DNA of 64,000 nucleotides, taken from Schistocephalus solidus. Lineage: Eukaryota > Platyhelminthes > Cestoda > Diphyllobothriidea > Diphyllobothriidae. How positions within the stretch are numbered: position 1 is the stretch's first letter; each line of letters opens with the position of its first letter. The notes under the pieces are model-generated. The model saw only the letters and a list, made by a program, of their open reading frames with translations. It made no database searches and was not told where the DNA came from. Shown here piece after piece: positions 11,562 through 23,574 of this stretch. The position numbers were made by a program, and so were the translations under genes. The stretch is from contig WEDG01002122.1 of the NCBI GenBank assembly GCA_017591395.1, positions 1 to 64,000 on the forward strand, written 5' to 3'.

Positions 11562-14500
11562 TTGTTAACAATGGTTATGCAGGAATCAGACAGAACAGGA
11601 AGACGCCGAATTAGAAGGTATGGGGAAGAGGAATTTTGTGAAATTGCGGAGACCATTAAGAGAAGACGTAGAGTGGAAGAGCTGGAGCTAAAAGCGTCAC
11701 ATAAGGACGTTATTGTTTCTCTATCGAGGGAAAATGAAGAAAATAGGTCGCCCGCGGTAAGTCTAGTGGAATATAATCCTATAGGAGCATCGGACGAAAA
11801 AGAAACTCATAGGAACATTAACTCTAAATAGGATACGTTAACGATTCCGAAGTTACGCGAATGGGCTTTGCGAAACAATATTTCACATGCACAAATACGT
11901 GAAATTTTGGGGATACTTAAGCCGTCCATACCCGAACCGCCTGCTGACCCTAGAATGCTCCTAGGGGCTACGTATAAGTTATAGGTAGCCCCTATGTGCA
12001 TGGGGGACTACGTCCACGTTGGTTTGGAAAAACAACTTCGTATACGCATGCTTAAGAATATGGTGCCTGTAGCCCGTGATTTGGAAATACAGTTGACCAT
12101 TGATGGCCTCCCGTTTATAGAAAATCAAAGACCGAAATGTGGCCTATTTTAGAAAGAGTAATCCGGCCCTTCCTCAGTAATGTTTTTCCTGTTTCCATTT
12201 ATTGTAGAGGTGGGAAGCCTTCCGATGTGCACGCTTTCTGTAAGCTAATTGTTAAGGCGATTACACACTTGCAAGATAAAGGCATCCCGAGGGAGGACAG
12301 TAGTCTTACTAATCGCGTTCGTGTGGGTGCCGTAATATGTGACGCGCCGGCCAGGGCTTTTGTCAAGCAAATTAGGAATGTTAATGCTTACCACGGTTGC
12401 GAACGTTGCACAGTCACCGGAGTATATATTGGAAAGGTCGTATAACTTGAGGAAGGGCAGAGAGACAGGAAAGACGAGGTCTTCTTGCAGTCCATTGACG
12501 AAGATCCCATAGTTGGCGTACCTCCATTTGTGTCATGCAATCTTGGGCTTATTTCAAAGTTTCCCCTTGATCCACTACATTTAGTGTAAGTTGGCCTGGT
12601 TAAGAGGGTACTAAGTTTATGGGTTAAGAGTCATCGTTCAAAAGCAAGTGGTCGCTTAGCACCTTCGGTACTTAAGATAGCGGAGTTTGAGGCTATAGAC
12701 GATAGATTGCGTTCTATAGGTAGAAATCTACCGACTGAGTTTTCACAGTGAGCTAGGTGTTTAAGTGACTTCGACTCGTGGAAGGCAACCGAGCTCAGGC
12801 AGTTCATATTGTACATCGGCGTTGTTGTTCTGCATGGTTTCCTGCCTCTTAATCATTTTAAACTATTCTCATTACTTTTTACTGCGTTAAAATTGCTAGC
12901 ATCTCCTCAAACTTTCAAAAGTAATATTGGTTATTGTAAACAGTTGTTAAAACATTTTACTCGCAAATTTTCTTTACTGTTTGGCATGGAGCACGTGGTA
13001 TACAATAAGACAGCTTGATGCACATCGCAGATGACGTAGAACGACATGGTCCCCTTGACACTTTTTCCAGCTTTCCTTTTGAAAGCTACTTAGGTAGATT
13101 AAAGAAAATGCTTAGAAGTCCTTCACGACCTTTAAAGCAGATTGCTAGACCTTTAAGTGAGTTTGAGGTTAACACACGCCGTTTGGAGACTTCTTTAACG
13201 AGGTTCCGTCGTGGGCATAAGGGTGGTCCGGTTCCAGCTGGATACGACCTCAGTCAGCAGTATGAATGCATACTAACAGAACGTTTTCGCATAGATATCA
13301 CAGCAGCCAACAGATGCATTGGCTTCGACAATAAAATATTGTGCGTGGAAAACATACTTGTTGATCAAGAGGGATGTGTACGCTTGGTATTTAGTGAATT
13401 TATTAACTTATCAGATTACTTCGACTGTCCAAAAAAGTCCTCATTTATGAGCGTATATAAAGCAGACCTTGACGACACTGTTAGATGTGCTCCTTTGCCA
13501 TCTACTTTCAGTAAGTTCCTATGCCTAACTCATGAACAGTATTTCATATTAATTGAGGTCATCAACAGCTTTTAGGATGCCACTTACTATCATTTTGCTT
13601 TTGCGAACAATGCTTGCGAACCCTACAAACGCACAGTCCATATAGTGAGTGGTTTGCCAGCATTGCAGGGAAGAAGTGGTCCTAGTAATAGGATGATCAT
13701 TCGTCTGCTAACTTATTTCATTCCCCTTTTTCCTGTGTGTTTGTAGATCTTAGCATAAGTGACCAGCCCTTACGTAGGCTTTCCCAGCGCCAACGCCGCT
13801 TGGCGATTGATTAGGCTATTTACCTTCTTGGAGGTGAACCCATTTCGTCGCCCATAAGTTACTTTAAAATAATTTTTTTCTCCTCAGGAACCACAAGACG
13901 ATCTAAATTATTCTTTTGAAACTATTCCAGCGGGCGAATCACCGCATAATGAAGGTAACATAGTTTTCCGTTTAATTACTATAGAAGAATCGAATTCACA
14001 AAATCTACAGAGGGCCATATTACTTATGTGCCAACAAATAGCTGACATATTAGCTAAAGTAGATTATGTTGTAGAGGCCCAACGAGAAACGCTGGGTTAT
14101 CTTCGGCATTTGGAGGCATTGCATCGGCAAACACCATGCATATCGGGCCCGGCAGCTCCCCAGCTGCCCAAAAATCCTATACCACATCAGTTGCATTCAG
14201 CAACTGAATTTCGACAGCTGAATAACCAGCTAATGAATCAAGAATTTGGTACTCAGTTGGTAAGCTGTCTATTAATTCTATAACTCTTATGTTAGACCTC
14301 CTATCTTACATGCCTCGGCGGGCAAACAATCGAAGATTTTGTGAAGATAATATTTTTTGCTGTCTTTGACGATAAAATTAGCCAACACGTAAATTTTAAA
14401 GGACGTTAGGCTAAAGACAATTTGTAAAAATCAAAAATATATGACGTTTTGCTGAGTAAGTCCATCAAAAACCATCTCACTGCCACTAAATAGAGACGTT

Positions 14501-14721
14501 TGCAGCCTGGAATGCAAACGGCTTGTATAAATTATCCGATTTTGAGTCTGCCATTGCCAGGCGACTTAAACGATCACTTGAAAGCCATTTTCAGAGGCTG
14601 CAAAAACAAATTGGCCGTCCAGCAGACGGTAAATCAATATCCAATTTTTTTAAAATACTGCTTGCTTGCAGGCAACAATGCTGGACCATCGTCGGTTAAC
14701 CTACCGCCCTCAACACAATGA
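11562..14721 (+). pseudogene. DNA transposase, DUF4218-like with DUF4806-like tail, decayed
   Basis: Remnant of a large transposase on the plus strand. A charged N-terminus (11562-11828) is followed by PKLREWALRNNISHAQIREI, then ENQRPK and, after a one-base deletion near 12137, MWPILERVIRPF and SIYCRGGKPSDVHAFC. A zinc-type segment YHGCERCTVTG is at about 12390. The next blocks are DFDSWKATELRQFILY (12770) and HIADDVERHGPLDTFSSFPF (13021), reached by another one-base shift. This order resembles the DUF4218-type transposases of CACTA/EnSpm-like elements. LHSATEFRQLNNQLMNQEFG at 14190 resembles DUF4806, often found with them. In-frame stops at 11829, 11982 and 12588 confirm decay. No terminal inverted repeats were identified. 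Confidence 0.6.
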
Positions 14722-14919
14722 CGACGGAGGAAAAAGAAACCGCACACCTTTGTACATATTCCTTTGAATTTCTAAATAAATTATTCAGTAAATACTGTCT
14801 TCACCAAGCTTTATACTTAAAAATACAGGTGCAAGGGGCATTATAAGCGTAGTAGGTTAGTAAAAAGCACCAACCGGAAGGCGTAGGTACCGTTTTCGCC
14901 GGTTGCCGAATATCTTGAT

Positions 14920-15025
14920 AAATCGATATCTAATAGATATATATATAAAGCGGCCAAAATAGATATACAAAAGATATATATATCTCGATTAATAGATATC
15001 TAATAGACATCTTGTAGATATTGCT
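14920..15025. repeat. AT-rich palindromic tract
   Basis: Repeated TCTAATAGATA units and (TA)n runs in direct and inverted arrangement between the decayed transposase and LINE D2. It might be the edge of the DNA transposon, but no matching end was seen at the left side. Confidence 0.4.
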
Positions 15026-15299
15026 TGCTACTAGGGACTTAAAAAATTACCAAAGCAACTTAATTATCAAGCTAAAAGCTCTTTGTCAGTTCATTTACGG
15101 CTGGCACAAATATTTGAATTAGTCATGAAAATCAGGCTCGCGCAAGATAGGCATAGGGAGTCTCGGGCACAAAGTGATGCCAATTCATCCAAATCTGTTG
15201 CTCAAATCTTCCACGTTCGGTCATCGGCTAAGCGTCTGGATGTAACTCCGCCTTTACTTACCTGTAAATAAATTTTGTTACAGGAGATTTTGGCAAGGC

Positions 15300-16794
15300 A
15301 GCATCGTTAAATTATTTTTTTGCCAACCACTTTACCATTAAAACTAGCCTCATTCCCTAAATTCCTCTGCTTGCAAATTCAAATTCACTTCTAATAACCG
15401 TTAATTTCTGGCATTCAAGTATTCAAAAAGAAATAGCTCGCCTAAATATACACATGCGGTAAGAACTGATAACATTCCAAACTCGCTTATCAAACGGTTA
15501 AGAGACTTTCTACCTTTACTGAGCAAATTATTCTAAGTATTACTCGATTATTGGAAAACTTCTATCATAATTCCACTTTTTCAATCTGGTTCCCGCTATG
15601 ACATTCATGAATATCGTGGTGTTCATAAAACGCCCTCTCTTGCTTAACACTTTGAAAAAATAATTGCGAAACAAATTAAGGATCTTTGAATAAGTAATCA
15701 AATTTTAAACTCCTCCAGATATGGCTTTTTATCGGACTCTCTCGTGAAACCTGCGACATTTTTTCTAAATCGACTTACCTCTTCTCGTAAGGATAATCTA
15801 TCTGTAGTAGTTTTCTACTTGTATCTTTGTAAGGCATTCGATAAAGTGCCTCAAAGATGACTTCAAGCTAAATTAAAGGCTACAGGATTTCGTAGTCCCC
15901 TTACTGAATTTATAACATCATACTTACCTGATTGAAAACAAAACGTTTTAGTGGGATCCTCATACCCAAGTGCTACCCTGATTGAAAGTGGTGTCCTTTA
16001 TTGTTCTTACTGTACATAAATTATATTTCATCGATAGTAAAACATTCTTAATTAAATTAGGTCGTTAATTAATCTATCTACATTCAAGCAAAGAATGCAC
16101 ATTTATCCTAACACTCATTTTATTAAGCTTTTATTTATCTCGTCTTTTCGAGCAGCTTTCTCCATGACTCGGAGAAAGGACCGTCTGGAATTTAAGTGAC
16201 TTTCTTGAAATTATTTTTCTCTACCTCCAGTCTCTCAGAAAACATGATGTTTCCTTATAACATCAGTCATTTAAACGAGGAAGTCATTTGGACGTACACA
16301 GTCTAAAATTCTCCCGTTTCGTTTGATACATACCATCATCAGAATTTAATTCTGGAACCTAAGGTGCTGAGGCCTCAAGTTCACTGATGCCTTTTCGCAA
16401 GATTTATTTAATGCGCCTTTGTGATCAAGAACGAACCATATCGACGTTTCATTATCTCATTCTGAAAGGTTACTGCAGTATTAGCCGACTCTACCCCATT
16501 AACTTATTTTCCTAAGTAGTTTTTTTTCTCATAGCCTCTATTCGAAAATGGAGGCCTATTGAACTCTGCCTCCATTTTAAAGGTTGGAGTATTTTCACCG
16601 CCTTTTTTCTAGTTCACAATTAATTTCAAAACATCTCTAACTATTGCCCGAACAGGACAAGTTCTGCTTACATTATTAAATATTTGAACATTTAACTACA
16701 CACATTGTCATTATTTTATTTTGGTACTAATGGTTGTTTAGACAGTGCTTTCCCGGCGCTTATCAAATATAAATTCTTAAAATTTTAAAAAATA
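15300..16794 (+). mobile_element. LINE D2, CR1-like fragment with internal deletion
   Basis: 5'-truncated LINE of family D. Reverse transcriptase remains at 15600-16000 include a segment equivalent to NYRGVHKTPSLAQHFEKII, a fingers block YGFLSDSLVKPATFFL and the palm segment CKAFDKVPQR. RT then breaks off and the sequence jumps to the extreme C-terminus (RRKDRLEFK near 16170). The 3' UTR at 16200-16770 matches that of D1 and D3. The A-rich end is at 16771-16794. Multiple stops. Confidence 0.75.
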
Positions 16795-16862
16795 GGAATC
16801 GAGGTGCCATAAGCGACCTGGAAATAACGAGGTATATACAAGGGTTCCGTACAGCTGAACAG

Positions 16863-17096
16863 ATGCTGTGGAAGATTAAGGGGAGTAGTGAGAGAAACCT
16901 TTACTCTGATATCTATGAGTTTGTGTACATTGTGGTTGCCGAGGAGCACGGGAACGGTAAATGCAGGCCCAAGAGTAGTTTTTTTAAAGGAGTAAACTTA
17001 ATGAACGGCGACTTTAAAGGAGGTGTCTGCCGGAAGTGGCGTGCTCGGTGGACAAACGCCGCGCAATATTGGCAGGCTGTATTGGGGTGTGGGTAA
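16863..17096 (+). other. Unrecognised open frame between two LINEs
   Basis: A 77-codon frame beginning MLWKIKGSSERNLYSDIYEF. The open frame extends upstream to about 16797, immediately after the D2 tail. It has four cysteines and a basic middle but no family I recognise. It sits between D2 and B2 and ends before the B2 homology begins near 17130. It may be a remnant of an older gene or repeat. Confidence 0.2.
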
Positions 17097-17129
17097 ACTT
17101 CCTGACAAGGGTTTCTTCTGATTTAGAGC

Positions 17130-17985
17130 TTTTAGGGCTGCCTTTATAAAATGGATGTCAGACCTAGTCTTGAATACTGCTCGTTTCTATTTAGCCTTCT
17201 GCTCGCTAGTGGACGGAAGAAGCTATAATCAGTCCAGCACTTCTTTACTAAAATAGTTTTTTCTTCAGAACACAGAAGTCTGTACTACCAACAACGCTGT
17301 GAGCCTACAAGCCTTGACCCTTTGTGGCTTTGCAGATTACAGAAGGGAATAATATTACTGTTTAAACTTTTAAACAGTTGTATCTTTAACCCCTTTACAT
17401 CTCTGAGGCAACTCGACCACTTTCGAGGCACCAGTAATCGCGATGTATTCTTATTTCATTCTCTGACACGCATCATTAGATACCGTCAGTTTATTTTCGG
17501 TAAACGCTATAGCAAACTGGAATAAGCTACCCAGAAGTATCAAAATTCAGCAAAGCTAGCCTTTGTTTACGAGAGCTGTCACTAGTTTTCTACATTCAAA
17601 ACACCTTCCAAAAATTTGGGTGCTGGCTCAGTTGAAGTTCTTTTCCGTTCTGATAGCGTTCACGGACTCTGAATCTTGTGCCAGACTTCATGCTGAGGGC
17701 AATATTGCTGGCTCTGCAGACCTTAATCGGCTTTTTACTCATTCCACAGCGAACAGCCTTTCGCCAACGTACTTGCTGGTGCGGAATACCATGAACACCG
17801 AATTCACCGTGAACTTGTGTCAACGTTTCCCTGTCCTGAACTTTAATCCCTCAAGAAGCTGCAGTTTTTTCTTCTGAAAACACCTGAAAGAACGATCAGG
17901 AGTTTTCTTTCACTGTCAGCTCGACCCTCTACTGTATATCTCTTTTGACCTTGCCTGTCAACTGGCAAAAAAATAATAAATAAAA
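17130..17985 (+). mobile_element. LINE B2, 3' fragment
   Basis: 5'-truncated copy of the B family, matching 37040-37900 of B1 through the end of ORF2 (RPSLEYCSFLFSLLLAS near 17160, then LDPLWLCRLQKG) and through the 3' UTR. The end keeps the hairpin TTGCC...GGCAA followed by an A-rich tail (17967-17985). Several stops interrupt the frame. Confidence 0.8.
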
Positions 17986-17999
17986 CAGGGATAAATCCG

Positions 18000-20090
18000 A
18001 GTACGTTTCACAGTTCTACCGCTCAGTTTACACAAACGACACAAGCTTCCTTAGTTCCTCAGTGGATTAGCTGCTGACTGAAAGCATTAGTCACATACTA
18101 TTCTCATAAGTTCTGATTCGAAGGGAATTAAAGGAACTAAAAGAGTCGAAATATCCAGGACCGGATGAGCTTCCACCCAAGCTTCTGAAAGAACTCATCA
18201 ATGAACTTTCTGCACATCTGCCAGTGCTCTTTAAAAATTCATTTGACTCTGGACCACTTCCTATCAATTGGAAGCTCGCACATATAATTCCCTTATAATA
18301 AAGTGGTAGCTGGGTGTCAGTTACAAATAACAGGCCCATACGCTTGATATGGATCCTCAGCAAGGTTATGAAAAGGAGCAACAAGAGCATATTGACGAAA
18401 TTCCTAGAGACATAATTTATTATCAGAATGTCAACACGCATTCCGAAAAGGAAGATGATGCATGATAAATTTACTGCAATGTCTCCAGAGCTGGACCCAA
18501 GCACTTGAAGGTAGACATGTGGTTTTCATCGCCTTCATTGACTTTCAAAAGGCCTTAGACACTGTGCCGCACCAGAGACTGTTTTACAAGCTCGAAAAAA
18601 AGTCGAATCAGAGGTTACCTCCTCAAATGGATCGAAAACTTCCTCGTGGGTCGGCCCCAGGTTGTGTGCATCAGCCAAGAGAGATCGCGTTCTGCTGCGG
18701 TTGAGAGTGGTGTTCCTCAGGGTTCAGGACAAGGGCCAGTACTGTTCCTTATTTAGCGTCTGGCCGATTCGGAGATAGCGATCGGGCCAAATTATAGGGT
18801 CGTGGATATAAATTGGTGTTCTTCTTCACGGGAGTGTCTCTTGACGTTGTTTCTTCAAAATTATTCATCATGGGATTATATACTAACTGGCATGAGGTAA
18901 ATGAATTGAGCAATGTATTTATCGATATTTTTGTACCAAGCAAGTTTATACGATAAGTACAGTATATGTGAAATAGTAGGAATGTGATATAATAATTGTT
19001 ATCGTAATGCTAAACGGCGATATGTCACACACGATACTGATATACAAAATTCAGATACGATTGAAACGAATGAGAAGCGATGCCCGGAGAAGACTTATAG
19101 ATGTGGCGACGGCGTGTACGATTTCCAATGCGCGCGGAATTATGATCTGTTTACAAAACGGGAGAAGTCCCTGTTAAAACAAAAAGGGTGGTTCAGGTTT
19201 GGGTCCGTTACACTAATATACGTTGACGATTGTATCAGGGATCTGGCCTGTGAAGCAGCAATATTTGCCGATGACCTGAAAATGTGGAATGTAATCCAGA
19301 GCCCTACCGACAAAGATAAACTACAGATCAACTTAACTCGGTTGGAGGAGTGGTCGAATCATTGGCCTTTGTGGATCAACGTCGATAAGTATACAATACT
19401 TCGCTTAGGCAGCCCCTCCGGATCTGCCGACAGTTAAAACTTATTTCTCATCGATGAAGCCTGACAACACTAGGAAACCCAAAAGGACCTTAGTGTGACG
19501 CAGACCACCACCTTAAAACCGTCCGCTCACTGCTCGAAATTGGTGAAGAGCGCAATGGCTGTGTTGCATGCCATCAGACGAGCCTTTTTTGGATTTCAAT
19601 GATGATCTAGTCGGTAACATTTTTGGAACATTTGTTACACCACATTTGCAATATACTGTACGAGCCTTGAGACCTTTAACATTTCAAGATCAGAACTGTC
19701 TCGACAGAGTACAAAGGAGAGCCACCAAAATGGTTAGAAGTCAAAGCTACTTGCCATCTGTAACCCGCTTAACGGCTCTTACTCTGTTCCCTTTGGGTTT
19801 AAGTCAAATGCGCTGGGATCTCCTGCAGCCCTTCCACATTGTTAAGGGATTGGTTTGCTGCCTGGAATTCTCGGACTTCTTTGAATTTGCTGCCACGACC
19901 TATTTCTGGGGTTATCCATTGTAACTGCGTATGCAGCAGGTGAGACTGGATGTGCGCAAGTTCTTTTTTGTGTCAGGGTGGTCAAAACGTGGAATGCCTT
20001 CCGTGTAGAGGTTGTGATTTCACTATCACTAGAAAGCTTTAAACGGAACCTTGACAGTTTCATGATCCAAAATGAGCTGGAACGATTAAG
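18000..20090 (+). pseudogene. LINE E reverse transcriptase, interrupted
   Basis: 5'-truncated CR1/Jockey-like RT starting right after the B2 tail. The fingers block reads KYPGPDELPPKLLKELINEL (18151), followed by GVPQGSGQGPVLFLI (18700-18750). A foreign piece then interrupts it. RT resumes at 19211 with LIYVDDCIRDLACEAA and the catalytic IFADDLKMW. The thumb and C-terminal region follow: VQRRATKMVRSQSYLPSVTR near 19710, then a homologue of the LLQPFHIVKG block. Stops and frameshifts are frequent. Similarity to LINE A is close. Confidence 0.75.
18751..19211. other. Insertion of about 460 bp inside LINE E
   Basis: This piece separates VLFLI from YVDDC, two RT blocks that are normally about 1 residue apart, so it is an insertion. 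It is AT-rich on its left side. No open frame, terminal repeat or clear target duplication was recognised. Confidence 0.5.
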
Positions 20091-20229
20091 GATTTAACTT
20101 AACTTTTGAGACACACGCACCACTTGTCATATTTTATGATAACCTTTCCGCTTTTGCAACCCACATGGATTCTCTGTAAACTGGACTTAATTTTACTTTA
20201 CAAATAGGGTACCCAAAATCACATGCCTA

Positions 20230-22400
20230 TTTCCCTCAATTAATGGAAAAAAACGAATTTAATTTACTTGAATTGGATTCCAAGCTTAGGAATATACATT
20301 TGGGTATATTAAACGTTAGAATCCACTTGCTGGACTAGACAGCCAATTTGCCAAGATTTTCTTGTAGTTTCTGTGCATCGTCAACAGAGCTGATTGTTGT
20401 CTAGATTTTTATTTCATCTGCAAAGATAATGGCATCACAGTCAAGATGATCATGCTGTCGTTTATATAAATGAGAAACAGAAGAAGACCTAAGATTGAAC
20501 CCTGCGGAACACCAATTTCTAATGTTACTCACTTGGATTCAGTGGTGTCCAATAATACTTTTTGCAGACTACGTGGCAGGAAACTTTGCTCCATTTAAAA
20601 ACGTTACCCTGGATAACACATTGCCGAATCTAATGTAACCGTCACCGATGACGTACCCCATCAAACGCCTTCTGTAAGTCGAAGAAAATGACATCAACTG
20701 AGCGGCCTTGGTCTATGGCTTTTTACCGTTTTTTCTGTGCGTAAAAACAACTCGTAAGACATAAGTGACCGAGGTGAAAGCTATGCTGGGCAGTACATAA
20801 TATGCTCTTCTGCTCTAGATACTTCATTATATGTCTCTTTATACGTTTTGCCGTGGCCTAGCACAAAATGCAGGTTAGAATAATGGGACGGTAATTTTCC
20901 GATTCCATTTTGCACCCTCCGTTGTGGATTGAGGAGATAAGGACAGTTTTCCATTTCTGTGGTAGTTTGCCCTCTTCCATGAACTTTTAGAATATCATAA
21001 AAACCGGCTCACACGGTACATCGGCCAATTCTTGAAGAGCATGTGGCTGAGTTCTGTCAAGACACTGCAACTTGGCAGGCTTCAGGCGGAGTAATTAAAT
21101 CCTTAAATATGTGGGTGAGAAGTTAAGATTATTTTCTAGTGCAAACGTTTCCGAATGTTGTATATGCCCTGAGTAGGGGATGGCGGAAAAGTTTTTCATG
21201 TGTGAATACCGAGTGAAATAAGCTAGAGGTAATTGAGGCTTTTATTTCGTCATCTGTTGCCAGTACTCCGTTTTGGGACCACAGCGATGGAATCGGGCTA
21301 CGATTTCTTTGGTTATTGCGTATGTAAACGTATAGGATCTTGGGATGCTCCATATAGTTCTGTAGTATGATTAGCTCATAGTTCCTTTGGAGTCAGTTTG
21401 CTTCACGCTTAGAGACACCCGTTGTATTTTTTATTTCTGCAAGCGTTTGACACTCCCGGTTAGTCAAAACCACTTCCATATCTTATTTCTTCATTTTTAG
21501 GGGATCTGAAGTTCGCTGTTTATCCACCACGCACGATTGTTTGTTTTCATTCGTACAATTTAGATTAATAATTCTTTCAACCAACGAACTTATCGTTTTT
21601 CAGCATTCGTCCACAGTTCCCCGTAATGTGCTTGTCCACAGTATTGCTGAGATTTGCGTGCACATTATGGAAAAATCGCCCTTCCAGATTTTTGTTTCCA
21701 GTTTCTTCAGTGAGTCAGGCTGTGGGAACATGGAATACTCAACGAGCAGAAAAATGTGGTCACTAGCGCCTATTGGCGCTAGATCTTGTAAATCCAGCAC
21801 ATTGTCCTCGTCTCGGGTGAACTCTAGGTGTAGACAATTTGAACTCTGTCCTTCCCTGATGCGTGTCCCCATCGATACATTCTGGACGAGAACGTTTTTG
21901 CCTCCCATTTCAAGCAAACGCTGAGTAAATAAATCCGTTGGACCCGAAACAGTCCAAGTTTCCCAGTGCATATTAGGAGCGTTAAAGTCTCCAACGATTA
22001 TAAGATCTTTGTTTAAGCACGTCTTGGTCAGCTCCGTTAGGAGAATTACATCGCGTTCGACATTCTGGTTTCGGGGACGGTATGTAATTGTGAATGCCAG
22101 CGGCCGTGCGTGCTTAGTTGTAAGAGTTAAGGATAACTCTTCACTTAATGCTCTCATGGGATGGGGCTTGGAATTCGCAGTTATATTAGAGCTAACATAA
22201 AAAGTGATTCCAACTCCGCGGTTTCTCCTGTCTCTTCTTAAGTGTTGGGAACCATGGAAGGATACTTCATATTCTCGAATATCTTCTGAGAGCCACATTT
22301 TGGTAAGGGCAATTATATCTGGCGCTTGTTTCTCAACAAACGTCCGAGGCTCTTTCATTATATTGAAAAGTCTCTATACATTTAAGTACATAACCTTCAT
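20230..22400 (-). pseudogene. LINE G ORF2: endonuclease and partial reverse transcriptase
   Basis: A long open stretch from 22358 to 21600 encodes most of an APE-type endonuclease: PDIIALTKMWLSEDIREYEV, RRDRRNRGVGITFYV, IIVGDFNAPNMHWETW, CLHLEFTRDEDNVLD and PIGASDHIFLLVEYSMF. One departure from the usual motif is TETW changed to TKMW, which removes the catalytic Glu. RT follows in broken frames. Its catalytic box reads FADE instead of FADD (20430, on the minus strand). The homology ends near 20230. Confidence 0.8.
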
Positions 22401-22439
22401 ATCAAGGGCCCTAGAAACTGTTGCTTGGAGGGCTACCAA

Positions 22440-23570
22440 TCTGACGCGTTCACCAGACCACGCCATCGTCCTAGTGTATGTGTTCTGTGTGTTGATTGTC
22501 TGAACAGTGGACTGGGAGTCAGACGGCGATGGCTCCTCCATAATTCTGGTGTGTGCGTTATGGAGGCCAGGTCGCGCTGTGGCGCCCGAAGACGGGTACG
22601 CTGACCCGTCAGCCAATGCACCCACTCCCAGAAAACTGACTGGCTCGGACGGTGGTCTGATTGTAGGGGTCGTGTAGTGAGTGAGGTCGATGGCTCAATG
22701 CATTTTCCTCCGTATATAAAGTCTGACGCGCTTGTAACTATCACGGTGCACTAATAGCCGTGGCTTAGAAGGTTGACAACTGACGGGATAACTCGAACCG
22801 CATGGTCGACCCAGTGCGTGCGTTTGTGCGTCATGGACGAGTGGTGGACTGAGAGTCAGGTTGCAACGGCGTTTTCTCTATGTGGCCTTTATGGCACTCT
22901 CGCTCAGTTGAGATCCGAACCGCCACTCACTTCTGTTGTTTTGTTCTTTATTAATTAATTATTTTTCTTTTTTGGAGTAGAACCGCAGAGCTTGGGCCTA
23001 CGCAATCTCCCATCTCCGGTCTTCTTGATTCCGTCGTGACACCGGGACCAGGTGCGGAATCAGAACAGAGAGTGGGGGAGATGAAGGCCAAGTCTATTCT
23101 CACTATAATCCGGCGCAAGTCACCGTCCCTGCACAGCGTACAGTAGACATCGTCGAGCACGAAAGTAAAACTAGCACATGAACTATATTGTCCATCTTCT
23201 CGGCAAGAACCAGCTCTGAGCATATGACAGTTCGACAGTCGATTTCGACGAGGTCAACCGTATGCTCCACACCAGGTGGTACAGGGACGGGGACTTGCGC
23301 GTGAATTAGTTTTAAGTGGAAGTAGCCCTGCGCTGTAGCTACCGCACTATCTCCTCCTCCCCCACTTGAGCCCGGTGTCAAGACAGAGTCAAGAAGACCG
23401 GAGATGGGAGAGGGCGCAAGTGGCTGGCGTGGCCGGAGCCACCCCTTGGTGTACCACGAAACCTGACTCGGATCCCACGGAGTGAAAGTGCAATAAAGGC
23501 CACATGAAGAAGAAGACATTACAGCCTGACTCTCAGTCTGCCAGTCAGCCACTCCACACAAAACACACAA
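22440..23570. repeat. R1 repeat cluster inside LINE G
   Basis: Contains an R1 copy on the plus strand (about 22636-23200) and another on the minus strand (about 23220-23570), head to head, plus a fragment at 22460-22640. The plus copy has TATATAAA at 22713-22720. The minus copy encodes LDSVLTPGSSGGGGDSAVAT and QGYFHLKLIHAQ, shared with the R1 copies at 49.5, 53.4 and 63.5 kb. LINE G ORF1 stops and ORF2 starts at the two edges, so this is a later insertion. Confidence 0.7.
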
Positions 23571-23574
23571 GAAG

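Noticed and set aside
13015..13575. 186-codon frame as an independent host gene
   Set aside because: It continues the transposase blocks upstream after a one-base shift.
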